Translations under genes and position numbers: made by a program
The notes under the pieces: model-generated
What the model was told of the DNA's origin: nothing
The model's input: only the letters and a program-made list of their open reading frames with translations
Database searches by the model: none
Source: Akkermansia muciniphila
Lineage (GTDB): Bacteria > Verrucomicrobiota > Verrucomicrobiia > Verrucomicrobiales > Akkermansiaceae
DNA: 7,801 nucleotides
Reading direction: 5' to 3'
Assembly (NCBI GenBank): GCA_945870545.1
Contig: CAMBTF010000072.1
Location: 1 to 7,801 of the forward strand
Shown here: in pieces, positions 6,823-7,801 of the stretch
How the letters are laid out: each line of letters opens with the position of its first letter
Position numbering within the stretch: the first letter of the stretch is position 1

Positions 6823-7544
6823 GATTTTTCCTGCTGAGCATCCTTGTCTGCCTCGCGTCGTGCGCGCCACAACGCACGCCCGAGCAGGCGCTCGCGACCG
6901 CCCTTGCCTACAGCGAGATGGAGTGGATGCCGGAAGCGCGGCATATCCGCCACGGCAAGGATTTGAAAGGGATTCATGTCCACACCCCGGACAGCACCCT
7001 TTCCCTGCACGGCGATGACCGCGGCTGGTGGAAACCCGGTGTCCGCGCAAAAGGCATGGCTTACAAATGGGGAGGCTTCGATACCCCGGAAAGTTTCCAG
7101 CACGGCCTGCTAGACGGCAAAAAGGCCGGTGACATCGCGAACTCATACAAGATCCGCCTTGATGACGCCGCCATCAGCCATGACAGCGTCGGTATCGATT
7201 GCTCGGGCTTCGTTTCCCGCTGCTGGGGGCTGCCGAGACATTTTTCCACCCGTGAACTACCCATGATCAGCGATCCCATCGCGTGGGACCACCTGAGGGC
7301 GGGCGATATCATCCTGAAACAGGGACACGTATTGATGTTTGCCGCAAGGCGTGGTGATTACCTCATCGGCTACGAGGCCGGCCCCATCCCGACATGGCGA
7401 GCCCGCCGCTGCGCGGTCCGCATCAGCTACCTCGCCAAGAAAGGCTACTCACCCTGGCGCTACAAGCACATGTCCGCCCCCAAGGCTTCCGACAACGAAG
7501 TCCCATACGAGATCGAGTTCCGCGGAGGCCATGAGCCGATGTGA
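6819..7544 (+). CDS. NlpC/P60-type cysteine peptidase lipoprotein
   Basis: 241 residues from the ATG at 6819. The signal peptide MRFFLLSILVCLASC has lipobox LASC and lipidated Cys15. The body carries NlpC/P60-like signatures: YKWGG (82-86), GIDCSGFVSRCW with the likely nucleophile Cys128, and AGDIILKQGHVLMFA with the likely catalytic His170; Glu186 in YEAGP is a candidate third residue. Such enzymes typically cleave gamma-D-Glu-diaminopimelate or related bonds in peptidoglycan peptides, or act as amidases. The exact substrate cannot be read here. The frame opens further upstream to 6783, but that start would bury the signal peptide and overlap the previous gene by 40 nt. The 6819 start overlaps its stop as ATGA, which suggests translational coupling. 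It is last in the valS cluster, followed by hairpin repeats. Extra cysteines at 135 and 198 could form a disulfide. Confidence 0.85.
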   Translation: MRFFLLSILVCLASCAPQRTPEQALATALAYSEMEWMPEARHIRHGKDLKGIHVHTPDSTLSLHGDDRGWWKPGVRAKGMAYKWGGFDTPESFQHGLLDGKKAGDIANSYKIRLDDAAISHDSVGIDCSGFVSRCWGLPRHFSTRELPMISDPIAWDHLRAGDIILKQGHVLMFAARRGDYLIGYEAGPIPTWRARRCAVRISYLAKKGYSPWRYKHMSAPKASDNEVPYEIEFRGGHEPM

Positions 7545-7561
7545 GGAGTGCCCGGCCTCCT

Positions 7562-7636
7562 AACCCGGAGCTTCGCAGCGGTTCTCGTCCCGGCCTGATA
7601 CGCCATCACCCCAACCCGGGAATACCGGGTTGGGGT
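7562..7636. repeat. 75-bp intergenic repeat, copy 1
   Basis: First of two direct copies, the second being offset by exactly 165 bp. Aligned by eye without gaps, 64 of 75 positions match. The right half (7601-7636) is the best conserved, with 34 of 36 identical, and contains the left arm and loop of the strong hairpin at 7601-7643. It begins 18 nt after the stop of the NlpC/P60 gene. Confidence 0.85.
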
Positions 7637-7643
7637 GATGGCG
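7601..7643. terminator. Strong 19-bp hairpin after the valS cluster
   Basis: CGCCATCACCCCAACCCGG (7601-7619) pairs perfectly with 7625-7643 around the loop GAATA (7620-7624). It starts 57 nt past the last stop. No T-run follows on either strand, so it is not a textbook intrinsic terminator. It may end or protect the 3' end of the operon transcript, or be a REP-like palindromic repeat, which its second copy supports. Confidence 0.6.
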
Positions 7644-7726
7644 GAACGGGAGGGATTGCCTTCGGCCATGCCAATGTGCGCTGCGCGGAAGGAATGCTTT
7701 GCTTGCGAAGCTCGCAGCTGCTTTCG

Positions 7727-7801
7727 AACCCGGTGCAGCGCAGGGGTTCTCTTCCCGTTCCGAAACGCCATGACCCCAGCCCGGGAATACCGGGTTGGGG
7801 T
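7727..7801. repeat. 75-bp intergenic repeat, copy 2 (cut by window end)
   Basis: Second copy of the 7562-7636 repeat. Its hairpin arms ACCCCAGCCCGG (7773-7784) and CCGGGTTGGGGT (7790-7801) enclose the same GAATA loop and pair over 12 bp with one G-T wobble. The stem would extend through CGCCATG (7766-7772) if the sequence beyond the edge continues as in copy 1. Between the copies (7637-7726) I see no gene, only GC-rich sequence with a weak dyad (GCGCTGC 7678-7684 / GCAGCGC 7735-7741). Confidence 0.8.

Noticed and set aside
7460..7771. 103-codon minus-strand frame with an apparent protein repeat (MAFRNGKRT / MAYQAGTRT)
   Set aside because: The protein repeat follows from the DNA repeat, whose 165-bp offset is divisible by three; the frame passes through hairpins and into the end of the NlpC/P60 gene.
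7562..7801. CRISPR array
   Set aside because: Only two copies, 75 bp long and imperfect, with 90 bp between them; no regular short spacers and no cas genes.

Overview
The window comes from a GC-rich bacterial chromosome. I infer Verrucomicrobia (Verrucomicrobiaceae-like, in the manner of Luteolibacter or Haloferula). The grounds are the mitochondrial-type PDH E2, the run of small lipoproteins, the SLA1-homology-like C-terminal domain on one of them, the helix-hairpin-helix membrane protein behind valS, and the near absence of Shine-Dalgarno sequences. No marker such as 16S rRNA is present, so the assignment is tentative. All six credible genes lie on the + strand.

Left part (1-1885): a small cysteine-rich lipoprotein of unknown function (26-424) ends in a clear intrinsic terminator (449-488). 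The E2 subunit of pyruvate dehydrogenase, pdhC (566-1885), follows as a separate unit. No pdhA, pdhB or lpd is visible in the window.

Middle gap (1886-2139): no gene. It holds a 134-bp element bounded by a perfect 12-bp inverted repeat (1899-1910/2021-2032). Inside it are further nested complementary segments and two local hairpins. This looks like either a folded RNA in the valS leader or a MITE-like palindromic repeat. A smaller hairpin (2055-2072) follows, and then valS.

Right part (2140-7544): a tight cluster of four genes. These are valS (valyl-tRNA synthetase), a helix-hairpin-helix protein with C-terminal membrane segments and split CxxC pairs, a thioredoxin-fold lipoprotein with a single active-site-region cysteine and an SHD1-like tail, and an NlpC/P60-type lipoprotein. 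The intergenic gaps are 3 nt, 3 nt and a 4-nt ATGA overlap, so they are probably one operon. Its first gene is translation housekeeping; the last two products are predicted to be lipid-anchored in the envelope. No shared pathway is evident.

Tail (7545-7801): no gene. It contains two copies of a 75-bp repeat spaced 165 bp apart, each carrying a strong hairpin with the same GAATA loop. The second copy is cut by the window edge.

The items most worth a second look are the 1899-2032 element, the hairpin repeats at the right end, the HHH/split zinc-ribbon membrane protein, the thioredoxin-SHD1 lipoprotein, and an in-frame 9-bp tandem repeat inside valS.
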